This document shows, one piece after another, positions 55,128 through 63,651 of a DNA stretch of 64,000 nucleotides. Each line of letters opens with the position of its first letter. The stretch's first letter is position 1. The notes under the pieces are model-generated. The model did no database searches. It was not told the origin of the DNA and saw only the letters and a list, made by a program, of their open reading frames with translations. The stretch lies in assembly GCA_963749825.1 (NCBI GenBank), contig CAVVOI010000012.1, positions 1,623,377 to 1,687,376 of the forward strand, in the 5' to 3' direction. The DNA is from UBA11865 sp963749825. Its GTDB lineage: Bacteria > Chloroflexota > Anaerolineae > Promineifilales > Promineifilaceae. The position numbers and the translations under genes are program-made.

Positions 55128-55195
55128 CGGGGACTGATGTCCGGGGATGTCCTTTGTTTAGCGGTTTCTGCCTCGTGCACCGCGCAACAGGATGG
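55128..55195 (+). repeat. Dispersed repeat, copy C, right part
   Basis: Right of the IS21 target duplication: GGGATGTCCTTTGTTTAGCG, TTTCTGCCTCGTGCACCGCG, CAACAGGATGG. It continues the left part at 53,090-53,120 and ends just before the GST gene. The centre and the G-C-C-T-C-G-T-G-C-A block agree with copy B. Confidence 0.72.
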
Positions 55196-55278
55196 AGAAT
55201 AAGTCCCTGCTGGAAACGATTGCGCAGGTGGCGGGCCTGTTACAATTGCGATGTCGCTCTATCACTACTTCGCAACGC

Positions 55279-55974
55279 ATGACCGACTACACTCTCTATT
55301 ACTGGCCGCTTCCCTTTCGTGGACAGTTCGTGCGCTCTGTCCTCGCGCATGTACATGCGACGTGGGATGAGGCAGCGATGACGTCAATCAGCTCGCTAAT
55401 GCACACCGCGCCCAGTAGGCAGTTAGTGCCTCATATGGGGCCGCCCGTGCTAACTGATCACGCGGCCGACGTTTCGCTTGCACAGATGCCCGCGATCCTT
55501 GCGTATCTCGGCAGAAAGCATGGGCTAATCCCTGAGGATCCCGAGCGTGAAGCCCTCACCGCCAAGATCATTGCTGACGCGAACGACGTGCTCTATGAAA
55601 TGACGCTCCACAACGGAGCCCAGATGTGGACAAAGGAAGCCTGGAATTCCTACCGACCACGTCTGAGCCGCTGGATGGAGATATTCGAGGAGACTGGCCA
55701 CCGCTTCGGTCTGATGGCTGAAGAAGGCAACCTCCTGGGTACCGAAACGCTCGGCGTCGCTGATCTGACGACTCACATTCTCTGGGGTACGATGACTGCC
55801 AAGTTCCCGAATCTTCGATCAACGCTTGAAACGAATGCGCCTACCATAGCCGGTCTCTCGGACCGGATTTCCAGATTGCCAGAACAGGACGAACTCACTA
55901 GACGAAGCAACACCGAATACGGTGACGAGTGGTGCAGCGGCGAGATCGAGGCGTCTCTGCGTGCCGTACTATGA
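55279..55974 (+). CDS. Glutathione S-transferase family protein
   Basis: 231 residues from the ATG at 55279; an upstream in-frame ATG at 55192 would include part of the dispersed repeat and is less likely. The N-terminal thioredoxin-like domain starts TLYYWPLPFRGQFVRSVL with GPPVLTD (cis-Pro) and ends QMPAILAYLGRKHGL. The all-helical C-terminal domain contains G-V-A-D-L-T-T (the usual N-capping box). The likely glutathione-activating residue is a Tyr or Ser near the start. Substrate unknown. Gene follows IS21 and repeat C. Confidence 0.88.
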   Translation: MTDYTLYYWPLPFRGQFVRSVLAHVHATWDEAAMTSISSLMHTAPSRQLVPHMGPPVLTDHAADVSLAQMPAILAYLGRKHGLIPEDPEREALTAKIIADANDVLYEMTLHNGAQMWTKEAWNSYRPRLSRWMEIFEETGHRFGLMAEEGNLLGTETLGVADLTTHILWGTMTAKFPNLRSTLETNAPTIAGLSDRISRLPEQDELTRRSNTEYGDEWCSGEIEASLRAVL

Positions 55975-56117
55975 GCGGACTGTTCAGAAGCGTAGCGACA
56001 ACGATCGATCGAGTCACAGAAAGCGATGATGGGAGCGTCCGCCCCTGACGGTGTTGCGCCTTCACGAAAGAAGAGGAAGGAAGATGAGAGAAAACCGACT
56101 ACCTCTACATCGTTTTC

Positions 56118-57374
56118 CTAGTTTGAGCCAGCCTGGCTCGCGGTCTCCACCAGTTCCTCGAAGCGCTGCCGGGTCACGCGGCTGTCATCGGCGGCGAGGG
56201 CTCGAACCACATCGTCAAGGCTACGGGTGCCATTGCTTTTGCTGCGGATGTCCCGGTCGATCTGTCGCAGTTTCCCCACAGCGCGGGCGGTAATTGGACC
56301 GTAAGAACGGTCCACCTCTAGGTCAGTCACGTCTTCGCCCCATTCGGCGAGCTGCGCATGGGCCCTTTCGAAGCGCTCCTCGCTGATAGTGCCAGAGCGG
56401 CGCAGCACCTCCAGGGAGTAATACTCTGCCAGGCCCTCTACGATCCAGTCGGCCTGCGGCCCGCTGCGGGCACTCATCGCCACGTGTACCAGTTCGTGTA
56501 TATAAGTGCTGGTTGCGTTGTTGCTGACTAACGGCCGGTCGGTGTGTACGAACAGGGATCTCGGACCCGACAATGCCCCCCGCCACATCGGGTCACCAGC
56601 GCTCACCACCAGCAACCGCTCGGGAAAACGTGGAAAGATCTCCTGCATGGTTGGCACTGTCCAGCGGAAGAAGGAAAGGATATCCATACGCTTGACGCCC
56701 TGCCCGACAGGGGCAGAAACTGCAACATCGGATTCGCCAATGCGCTCCCGCATCGTGCCGATCTTACCCATAACCAGCCAGCCGGTTGGGCGATCTACCA
56801 ACCGGTCCGGGTCGTCAACTTTGAAACGCCCGCTCCGATAGCGCGGATAGGTGGTTGCAACCGACCAGCCCTCGGGCAGCATGAACTGCAGCTTCGCCTG
56901 CGACTGCGTCATATCCTCGATATCCGAGCGAATAGGAGGCACCAGATCATCAGCCCGAAGCAGGGCCCAATCAGCCGTGACATACCCATCGTAGCGCCCG
57001 CCGGGGCGCCTGCTCTCCAACTCTACCCTGTACTGCAACCACGCGTTTTCCTGAGGTGGCGTCCATAAGACCTGATCACCTTCAACCGAGATCTCACCAC
57101 TGGTCAAGAAATCCGAATAGCGATCGGAGTCGATATACAGGCGCATCCAGCGCACCCATTCCGGATGCCTACTCAAGCGGATTTTGACCGTTGCAGATTT
57201 CTCTTCGGGTCTAATCCAGACAGTGTAGAGAATGCCGAAGGAAGGCCGTTCAGACATCGCCTCCTCAGCAGAGGCTGAGGTGCTCAGGAACAGACTGGCG
57301 ACCGACATGAATAGAATGAGCATTAATGGCACTGGAAGAACACTTGTAGATTTGGTGCGGCTTATCGGACTCAT
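56118..57374 (-). CDS. Secreted or membrane-anchored gluzincin-like metalloprotease
   Basis: 418 residues. The signal sequence has a basic start and hydrophobic core (about 13-32), followed by STSASA-EEA as probable cleavage region. Zinc motif H293-E-L-V-H297, with third ligand probably E313 in IVEGLAEYYS, is typical of gluzincins; the spacing is shorter than in M1 aminopeptidases, closer to M61-like relatives. The N-terminal beta-rich part may be a substrate or scaffold domain. The gene starts divergently from the AraC-type regulator. Confidence 0.82.
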   Translation of the reverse strand: MSPISRTKSTSVLPVPLMLILFMSVASLFLSTSASAEEAMSERPSFGILYTVWIRPEEKSATVKIRLSRHPEWVRWMRLYIDSDRYSDFLTSGEISVEGDQVLWTPPQENAWLQYRVELESRRPGGRYDGYVTADWALLRADDLVPPIRSDIEDMTQSQAKLQFMLPEGWSVATTYPRYRSGRFKVDDPDRLVDRPTGWLVMGKIGTMRERIGESDVAVSAPVGQGVKRMDILSFFRWTVPTMQEIFPRFPERLLVVSAGDPMWRGALSGPRSLFVHTDRPLVSNNATSTYIHELVHVAMSARSGPQADWIVEGLAEYYSLEVLRRSGTISEERFERAHAQLAEWGEDVTDLEVDRSYGPITARAVGKLRQIDRDIRSKSNGTRSLDDVVRALAADDSRVTRQRFEELVETASQAGSN

Positions 57375-57567
57375 CGAGACTCGCTTAGTTTACCGATTGA
57401 AAGAGGAAAGTTTCCAGCCATGGGAGTCAATACCAGGTTAAGAGAAGCAGTGTACGTCATTGGCCGGGACTCAGCGCATCGAGCGGCTCAACACGGAAGA
57501 CCGAAGAAAAAATTAGGCTTCGAACCGAGACTGCCGGGGTTCGATCCCAAAAAGACGCTCTTGAGAA

Positions 57568-57591
57568 GATAGTGTGAGCGCAAACACTATC
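57568..57591. promoter_or_regulatory. Perfect 8-bp inverted repeat upstream of the AraC-type gene
   Basis: GATAGTGT - GAGCGCAA - ACACTATC, about 60 bases before the regulator's ATG and about 195 bases from the divergent protease start. The size fits a dimeric operator; it lacks a T-run, so a terminator is less likely. Whether the AraC-type protein binds it is untested. Confidence 0.5.
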
Positions 57592-57651
57592 AAGCACACG
57601 ACAAGGCATACCTCTATTATCCGGTTTGTCTGGTGTTAACGAGGTGTCTTC

Positions 57652-58482
57652 ATGAAAGCTATAGACAAGGCGATATGGTACATCGAGAACCACTACAGGG
57701 AACAAGTCTCGCTCGACATGCTCGCAGATATTGCTGGCGTTTCTCGATACCACTTGAGTCGCATATTCTGCTATGCGGTCGGACAGCCAGTCAGTCACTA
57801 CATCCGCCTGCGCCGTCTATCTGAGGCCGCGGTTGCCCTTGCGGCTGGAGAGCCTGACATTCTCGATCTGGCTCTATTTCTTGGCTATGGGTCGCACGAA
57901 GCCTTCTCAAGGGCTTTCAAACAGCATTTCTGCACAACCCCGGAACAGGTCCGTAAACAAGGGCATACGCAAAATCTTAATTTAACGACGGCAAAACTGA
58001 TGGAACAGGGCAAGGCAACCTCTTTGGCGGAACCACGGTTAGAGCAGCTGGGCACTCTGACTATCGCCGGGATCTCCCGCTACTATCCATTCGAGCGCGT
58101 GGCTGAAATTCCTGATCAGTGGCAATCGTTTTCGCCTTTGATCCCCCGCATTACTGATGGCGTGAAGCCGGTCACCTACGGCGTAATCTACAACGGCGGC
58201 GACGACAGCTTCGACTATCTGAGCGGCGTCGAAGTCACTACTGTAGTGAACGCGCCAGAAAACGTAGTGTGCTTGGAAATCTCTCCACAGTATTACATGG
58301 TGTTCCGGCATCCAGGGCATGTAGCGACGGTGCGGGAGACCTGCGATGCGATATGGTCAGATTGGTTGCCTGCCTCCGACAAGTCGATCGTTGAAGCACC
58401 CTGGTTCGAACGGTATGGAGATGAATTCGATCCGCACACTGGTGAAGGCGGTCTGGAAATATGGATTCCTGTTTCGAAATAG
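57652..58482 (+). CDS. AraC-family regulator with GyrI-like effector domain
   Basis: 276 residues. The DNA-binding domain is N-terminal: two helix-turn-helices at about 15-40 (LDMLADIAGVSRYHLSRIF) and 65-90 (ILDLALFLGYGSHEAFSRAF), ending T-P-E-Q-V-R. An effector-binding domain of the GyrI/Rob type follows (about 125-275). Such proteins sense small hydrophobic compounds or drugs. The start ATG follows GAGGTG. It may control the divergent protease or the downstream VOC gene; no direct evidence. Confidence 0.92.
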   Translation: MKAIDKAIWYIENHYREQVSLDMLADIAGVSRYHLSRIFCYAVGQPVSHYIRLRRLSEAAVALAAGEPDILDLALFLGYGSHEAFSRAFKQHFCTTPEQVRKQGHTQNLNLTTAKLMEQGKATSLAEPRLEQLGTLTIAGISRYYPFERVAEIPDQWQSFSPLIPRITDGVKPVTYGVIYNGGDDSFDYLSGVEVTTVVNAPENVVCLEISPQYYMVFRHPGHVATVRETCDAIWSDWLPASDKSIVEAPWFERYGDEFDPHTGEGGLEIWIPVSK

Positions 58483-58527
58483 CGGAACTGGACACTTTAC
58501 CAGCAAAGTGTTCACGTCGGCCCGCGT

Positions 58528-58872
58528 TCAAGGCTCGTGTGGTTGAGCGAGCACAACCAAATTTCCGTCTATATCGCGAAGGCGTACAATGCTGGTCGAT
58601 GTTGCTGGTTCAATATCGCCGGGTAAAAGACCGCCGGTTTCAAGCCGAGCGTGTTCTTCGCGCAACTTTCTGACGATCAGTGTCAGCGTGCCGTGGCCAG
58701 CATGTTCTGAGTTCTCGAAAAGCTGTAGCCCCGCAGAATCGCCATGGTGCCACTCAATCAAACCATCCATCGGACGTGCATCCGGCACGCGTCCGAACAG
58801 GGTTTCATACCATGGCTCGCTCGCCGTCAAGTCGGAGCAATTCAGTTGCGCAAAGATCTTGTCCAGAGCCAT
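58528..58872 (-). CDS. VOC family protein
   Basis: 114 residues, one VOC module pair. LNCSDLTASEPWYETLFGR starts module one; the second ends RDIDGNLVVLAQPH. The usual N-terminal metal His is replaced (A-Q-L-N-C), and the last Glu position is V, so metal-dependent catalysis is unlikely; a binding protein is plausible. It is convergent with the AraC-type regulator, with 45 bases between the stops. Confidence 0.82.
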   Translation of the reverse strand: MALDKIFAQLNCSDLTASEPWYETLFGRVPDARPMDGLIEWHHGDSAGLQLFENSEHAGHGTLTLIVRKLREEHARLETGGLLPGDIEPATSTSIVRLRDIDGNLVVLAQPHEP

Positions 58873-58971
58873 TGACTGTTTCCCTAAATGCTGCCTGACA
58901 ATAACTACATGAGTCGTGGATGGCGAGCAAACTGAATCGCCCCGGGTTCACCGGAGACCGTTTCGTTTGAG

Positions 58972-59187
58972 TCAGGCCGCGATGACCGACCCCGTTTGTT
59001 GGCGATAGTACGCCATTTCCAACTCCGCCGGCGGGACGTCCCCGATCGGGCGCAACAGCCGTCGATGATTGAACCAGTCGACCCACTCGAGCGTTGCATA
59101 CTCGACCGCGTCGATGCTTTTCCAAGGGCCTCGGTGTCGGATAACCTCCGTCTTGAACAACCCGATGACAGTCTCGGCGAGCGCGTT
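58972..59187 (-). pseudogene. IS3-family OrfB C-terminal fragment
   Basis: Encodes NALAETVIGLFKTEVI, GPWKSIDAVEYATLEWVDWF and NHRRLLRPIGDVPPAELE, the end of an IS3 transposase core. It starts abruptly at the IS110 edge (59,188). Beyond its stop is GAATCGCCCCGGGTTCACCG at 58,935-58,960, which looks like an IS3 terminal repeat. The preceding codons (GDSYD) are found on the other side of the IS110. Confidence 0.88.
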
Positions 59188-59204
59188 GATGCTCCTATGT
59201 CTTG

Positions 59205-60293
59205 TCAAGTCGGATCTGGTACGGTCGGTACAACCTTATCGCTGATAGACGGCAGCAAGTGGTAGAACTCGCGTGCCACGAACCGCTTCAGGCACCGAAT
59301 GATATCTTTCTTGGATAGACCCTCAGCCGTTCGGCGCTCAACATATGCGATTGTTGGAGGGTGCCATCGTAGCCGAACCAGGACGATGCGATACAAAGCT
59401 GCATTGGCCTGTCGATTTCCTCCTCGATTGAGCCGATGTCGACCACTGGTTTTTCCAGATCCGGTAGGTACGGGACAAGCGCCACAGAGCTTTGCAAAAG
59501 CCGACTCGCTTCGAATGCGATCTGTGTTGTCACCGGCGGTAATTAGTATTTGAGCTGCAGAATCAAATCCCACGCCAGGTCGTTCTAGCATCTGTGGTGC
59601 GACTGCTTTCGTTAGCGCTTTAAGGTGAGCGCTGTGTACTTTGATTTCCTCATGAAGGGCCAGCCACCGATTGGCAAGATGGGCCAGAGTGTGCCGTACA
59701 GCAATGCTTGGATCCGCAATATTTCCGGCGGTCTGTAACGACGCACATGCCAGTATCAATTTGTGATCACTTAGTTGTTCCAAAGTCCTTCGGAGTTCAT
59801 CTGAGGCTGTAATCAAAACGGTCTTCAGGCTAATGATCGTCGTCGTGCGTACTTTCACCGCGGAATCACGGGCGATTTTAACGAGTCGGATCGCTTCGAC
59901 CTCTCCGTTTGCCATTTTTGGTGTCGCAGTGCCGGAGCCGGAAAGGACCACCCGAGCGGCATGTTCCGCATCAATTGGATCACTCTTGCCGATTAAACGA
60001 CGCTGACCTTTTCGGGGTGGCCGAGCCACTTCAAATACCCTGCAATCGTGACGCCGCAGAAACCTCGCGAGCCCAAGCCCATACGAACCGCATCCTTCGA
60101 CACCAAACGCATGAACGTTGCCAAGGGATCTAGCCCAAGTCAGCATTTCTTCGTAGCCATCGATGCTAGCGACAACTTGCTTCGCTTGATCGAGTAGTCC
60201 CCCCAAACCGTCTATCGCAATAGCGATATGTTGATCTTTATGAGTGTCGACACCAACGATGACATCGTGGCGCCCAAGTGCAATGCTAGGCAT
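59205..60293 (-). CDS. IS110 transposase (DEDD/serine recombinase)
   Basis: 362 residues, complete. The RuvC-like N-terminal domain has VGVDTHKDQ (first Asp), FGVEGCGSYG (Glu) and KSDPIDAEHAARV (D-x-x-D). The C-terminal Tnp20 domain has RPGVGFDSAAQILITAGD, AFAKLCGACPVPTGSGKTSG with the probable catalytic Ser, and HRLNRGGNRQANAALY. In this family the protein works with a bridge RNA that specifies target and donor. It looks functional. Confidence 0.96.
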   Translation of the reverse strand: MPSIALGRHDVIVGVDTHKDQHIAIAIDGLGGLLDQAKQVVASIDGYEEMLTWARSLGNVHAFGVEGCGSYGLGLARFLRRHDCRVFEVARPPRKGQRRLIGKSDPIDAEHAARVVLSGSGTATPKMANGEVEAIRLVKIARDSAVKVRTTTIISLKTVLITASDELRRTLEQLSDHKLILACASLQTAGNIADPSIAVRHTLAHLANRWLALHEEIKVHSAHLKALTKAVAPQMLERPGVGFDSAAQILITAGDNTDRIRSESAFAKLCGACPVPTGSGKTSGRHRLNRGGNRQANAALYRIVLVRLRWHPPTIAYVERRTAEGLSKKDIIRCLKRFVAREFYHLLPSISDKVVPTVPDPT

Positions 60294-60549
60294 GACTGCT
60301 GGTCCTTCCTCGGATCAATGGTTATCTCGTCGGTCAGATGGGTAGGACAGGACTGCGATGGGATCTGGTGGATCAGGCTCCTATTAGGTCACTGCCCGCC
60401 TGGCCGGCGAGGCTCAACGACGCAGCCCGGGTAGCCGACATGTCAACGCATGGACACGCGGTCGATCGTAGCAAGGGTCAGACTACCCAAGACAGCGACG
60501 ACGAAGAGCATCGCAGATTTACGACGCTTCTCGCAGGAGGATCCTCGCA
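60294..60549 (-). ncRNA. Predicted bridge RNA region of IS110
   Basis: The 256-base non-coding left end of the IS110 lies between its left boundary and the transposase ATG. In the IS110 group this segment encodes the bridge RNA of roughly 150-200 nt with target- and donor-binding loops. The location and size match; I did not identify the loops. The exact RNA limits are not known. Confidence 0.6.
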
Positions 60550-60936
60550 GTCGTACGAGTCGCCGGTGCTGCCGACTGAAGGTTGTGCCCCCACCTCGGC
60601 AAGCCGTTCCGAGTAGCGGATAGACAGATATTGCTTCACTCTGGCCAGCTCTCGCCTCAGCGCTGCCATCTTCTGGTCACGCGGGTTTCCCTGCCCAGGA
60701 AAGGCTTCCGCTTCACCGGTTGCTGTCAGCTAACTACGCCACTTCCCAAGCAAGTATGGATGAATCCCCAATTCTTCTGCAATCTGTTTCACCGTTATAC
60801 CTGGCGTATTCGCCATCCGGACGGCTTCGATCTTGTGTTCCTTGCTGTATTTTCTTCTCGATGACATGACACACGTCCGTGGGCATTGTCGCCCTTTCTA
60901 ATGTGTCTGCAGTCATCGGGTAAAACCCCAGACACA
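60550..60936 (-). pseudogene. IS3-family OrfA/OrfB remnant, mosaic
   Basis: On the minus strand from 60868: MSSRRKYSKEHKIEAVRMA, GITVKQIAEELGIHP, an in-frame stop after KWRS, then GQGNPRD and ALRRELARVK (OrfA). Immediately after, SIRYSERLAEVGAQPSVGS and GDSYD (OrfB core) follow, so most of orfB is deleted. The outer end (to about 60,936) has TGTGTCTGGGGTTTTACCC, an IS3-type terminal repeat that does not match the other end near 58,940; the two halves may come from different IS3 elements. Confidence 0.85.
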
Positions 60937-61124
60937 AAATCCTTTACAGTCTCACGACAAATCTTAAACAAACTAAACTTGTGTCATACAAGGCACTAAC
61001 AAACAATGTAATCGCCGATACGAGGACATTGTCAAAGTCCCAGCCACCTTATGTTACCGTCGCTGACTGGGACTGTGTATCGACGGCCACGATTTTTCAA
61101 AGTCTGCCGTGAGAGGTAACCTAA

Positions 61125-61355
61125 ATGACGCTATTGTCCGCGCTTGCAAACATTGCGACGGAAACATTCGGCGCAACTCCTTCCGAAGATGCGATTTTTC
61201 AGGATATGGAAGATTGGGATTCTATGAATCACATGCGGTTCATCATGCTTATCGAAGAGCAATTCGACATAACTCTCGACGGGGATGATATCGTCGAAAT
61301 GACTAGCCTTTCCACTACCGATGAGATTCTCAAAAAGTACGGACTCAATCCATGA
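61125..61355 (+). CDS. Acyl carrier protein
   Basis: 76 residues. The phosphopantetheine Ser is in DWDSMNHM at about residue 33, with the acidic helix II (MRFIMLIEEQFDITL) and the usual four-helix layout. Carries an acyl or aminoacyl group on its 4'-phosphopantetheine arm. Its stop overlaps the next start by four bases (ATGA). First gene of the operon; GAGAGGTAAC precedes the ATG. The 256 bases upstream, back to the IS3 remnant, must hold the promoter. Confidence 0.92.
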   Translation: MTLLSALANIATETFGATPSEDAIFQDMEDWDSMNHMRFIMLIEEQFDITLDGDDIVEMTSLSTTDEILKKYGLNP

Positions 61356-62101
61356 TCTTGTCGGATCAGACCGTTCTGCTTACTGGCGGTGCCGGCGTGG
61401 TTGGGAATGTCATGCTCGACTATCTCTACACCAGAGCAAATTCCATCGTAGTGGTTGACAAGAACCAGCAAAGCCTGAGCAAGCTCGCACCAGACTACCC
61501 AGCGGCCTCATTCTATGCATGCGACCTTGCGAACGCAGAAAATGTTCGAGACACAACAGAAAGCATCTACAGCGATGGCCACGAAATCACAATCCTCATC
61601 AACAACGCCGGATACATTCATAGCGAACCAATGATCAACTTGCTCTCACGTAAAGAAAAGGGGCATGCACCGTCCTCTTGGCTGAAAACGATTGAGAGCA
61701 ATCTACACAGTGTTTTCTATATTTCCGCCTGCGTCATAGAAAAGATGGTTGACGCAAGGGTTAAAGGGCTCCTGGTAAACATAAGCTCAATTGCCTCATC
61801 AGGCAATACAGGACAATCCGCCTACAGTGCCGCAAAAGCTGGATCAAATGCCTTGGCAGTCACGTGGAGCAAAGAACTTGGAATGTTTGGCATTCGCGCT
61901 GCCGCTATAGCTCCGGGATTCATGGACCTACCATCAACGCACAAAGCGCTAAGCGAATCGAATATCAAATCCTGGCTGAAACAGACACCTCTGAATCGAA
62001 TGGGTGCGGCAAACGAACTAATTAGCGCGCTCGCATTCGTCATCGAAAACGATTTTTACAACGGTCGAGTCTTGGAGTTAGACGGTGGACTCAGAATCTA
62101 A
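61352..62101 (+). CDS. Short-chain dehydrogenase/reductase
   Basis: 249 residues. Nucleotide motif TGGAGVVG near residue 11, NNAG at about 89, catalytic Ser in NISSIASSG and Tyr/Lys in YSAAKAG near 160, and a normal C-terminal D-G-G. A 3-oxoacyl-ACP reductase or sugar/acyl oxidoreductase is likely. The fit with the adjacent carrier protein favours reduction or oxidation of a carrier-bound acyl, but that is inference. Overlaps the next start by 17 bases. Confidence 0.92.
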   Translation: MILSDQTVLLTGGAGVVGNVMLDYLYTRANSIVVVDKNQQSLSKLAPDYPAASFYACDLANAENVRDTTESIYSDGHEITILINNAGYIHSEPMINLLSRKEKGHAPSSWLKTIESNLHSVFYISACVIEKMVDARVKGLLVNISSIASSGNTGQSAYSAAKAGSNALAVTWSKELGMFGIRAAAIAPGFMDLPSTHKALSESNIKSWLKQTPLNRMGAANELISALAFVIENDFYNGRVLELDGGLRI

Positions 62102-63651
62102 TTATTCATCCTATTTGTACAACTTAGGCTTAGCGTTTCGGTCAACGGCTGTGCGGCATCCGTCACGGGTCGCGCTGCTGTATCCAGACGGAACCAATTT
62201 AACCTACGCGGACTTAGAGAGACGCACCAACCGATTAACCCACTATCTGCTTGCAAAAGGTGTTAGAAAAAACTCAGTCGTCGCGATATTTAGCACCAAG
62301 AGCGTAAACGCGCTATCTCTTATGCTTTCTTGCCTGAAGATCGGAGCGATCTACGTCAATATAGATGTCAGCAGCCCATCGGATCGCGTTGGAAAAATTC
62401 TAGAACAGTGCTGCCCAACACTTATCTTCATGGATGATGAGCCAACTGTCGTTGAAACCAACGCCGGGGAACTAAAACGGGAGAACCTCATTCATATCGA
62501 CGCTTCTTTCGAGGCCGCCATCAGCGAGCTATCTGAGGAACCGGTCGCGGAAACCAACCAAGTGACCGGTGCTGATCCAGCGTACATCATGTTTACTTCA
62601 AGTTCGACCGGCATCCCCAAAGGGTGCAGTCATGAGCCACGCCAATGTACTAAACCTTATATCCTGGTCGCAGGAAACATTCGGCATTCAACCGGAAGAT
62701 CGTCTTACTAATGTGAACCCTATCTATTTCGACAATTCCGTCTTCGACTTTTACTCTTCCCTTTTTTCAGGTGCAACTCTTTGTCCAATCGGTACGCAGC
62801 TATCGAAGAATCCGAGAGAACTCACGAAAACCATTGAGTCTCTAGGATGCACAATCTGGTTTTCGGTGCCGTCGTTGCTGGTTTATCTACTGACGATGAA
62901 AGCAATCTCGAAAGAAACCTTCTCCAGCATTAGAACCATCATATTTGGTGGTGAGGGTTTGCCAAAATCCAAATTGGGCGAGCTTTTCGCGCTAGTAGGG
63001 GGAACCACCAGGCTCGTCAACGTTTACGGACCCACAGAATGCACTTGTATCTGCTCAGCATACGACATAGATCATGAAGAGGTGGCAGACCAGACGCAGT
63101 TGGCGCCGCTTGGAAAACTGGCACCAAACTTCACTTATAGTATCGATCCTCAAACTCCACAGGACGCCAGGTTTGGTGAATTGCTACTGTCCGGCCCCAA
63201 CGTTGGGCTCGGTTACTACCGCGATGAAGGTCGTACCCGAGAAGCATTTATAGAAGGGTACGAGTCACTCGGTTACAGGTTCCCTACCTATAGAACCGGA
63301 GACCTCGTCAAGGAAGATGAGAAAGGGCTACTTAGATTCTGTGGACGAATTGACAATCAAATCAAACACATGGGCTATCGAATCGAACTCGAGGAAATTG
63401 AGGCTGCTTTTGCACGAATCGAAGGTCTTCACGAATCTGCAGTCGTGTACAAGCGATATGAAAATGGAACTGGAAAGATTGGCGCGTTCGTAAACGGTAG
63501 TAGTGGTACCAACAAGAAGAATGTTCTCGCCGCTCTGAAAACACTCGTGCCACCCTATATGGTTCCAAGCGAAATCCATCTTCTGGATGAGCTTCCTAAG
63601 AATCAAAATGGCAAGATCGATAGAGTTTCCCTTACCAAGGTGCTTACATGA
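62085..63651 (+). CDS. AMP-dependent adenylation enzyme, frameshifted
   Basis: Adenylates a carboxylic or amino acid and loads it on a carrier thiol. The N-terminal frame (GTG 62085) has NLTYADLERRTNRL and AYIMFTSSSTGIPKG; the second frame, to 63651, has MSHANVLNLI, IIFGGEGLP, VYGPTECT, YRTGDLV, GRIDNQIKHMGYRIE and the final NGKIDR with catalytic Lys. Together about 521 residues, typical of stand-alone A-domains. The shift is in GGG at 62,622-62,624; one G fewer gives PKGAVMSHAN. Likely a base-calling error or a recent mutation. The ANL fold is complete otherwise. Confidence 0.9.

Larger units (their letters stand above)
59188..60549 (-). mobile_element. Intact IS110-family element inserted in IS3 orfB
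   Basis: Boundaries are inferred from the interrupted IS3 gene: GDSYD ends at 60,550 and NALAE resumes at 59,187 on the minus strand. Length 1362 bp. On the minus strand it has a 256-bp non-coding left end, the transposase, and only about 17 bp after the stop, as in the IS110 group (not IS1111). No terminal inverted repeats or target duplication are seen, as expected. The exact ends may differ by a few bases. Confidence 0.88.

Noticed and set aside
45861..55195. Integron cassette array with attC sites
   Set aside because: The dispersed repeat and single-gene units suggest it, and copy B has GTCTAAC (an RYYYAAC match), but the other copies do not keep matched RYYYAAC/GTTRRRY core sites, genes point both ways, and no integrase is in the window.
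57517..57560. tRNA-like T arm (GGGGTTCGATCCC)
   Set aside because: The flanking bases do not form acceptor, D or anticodon stems, and the T stem itself does not pair fully.
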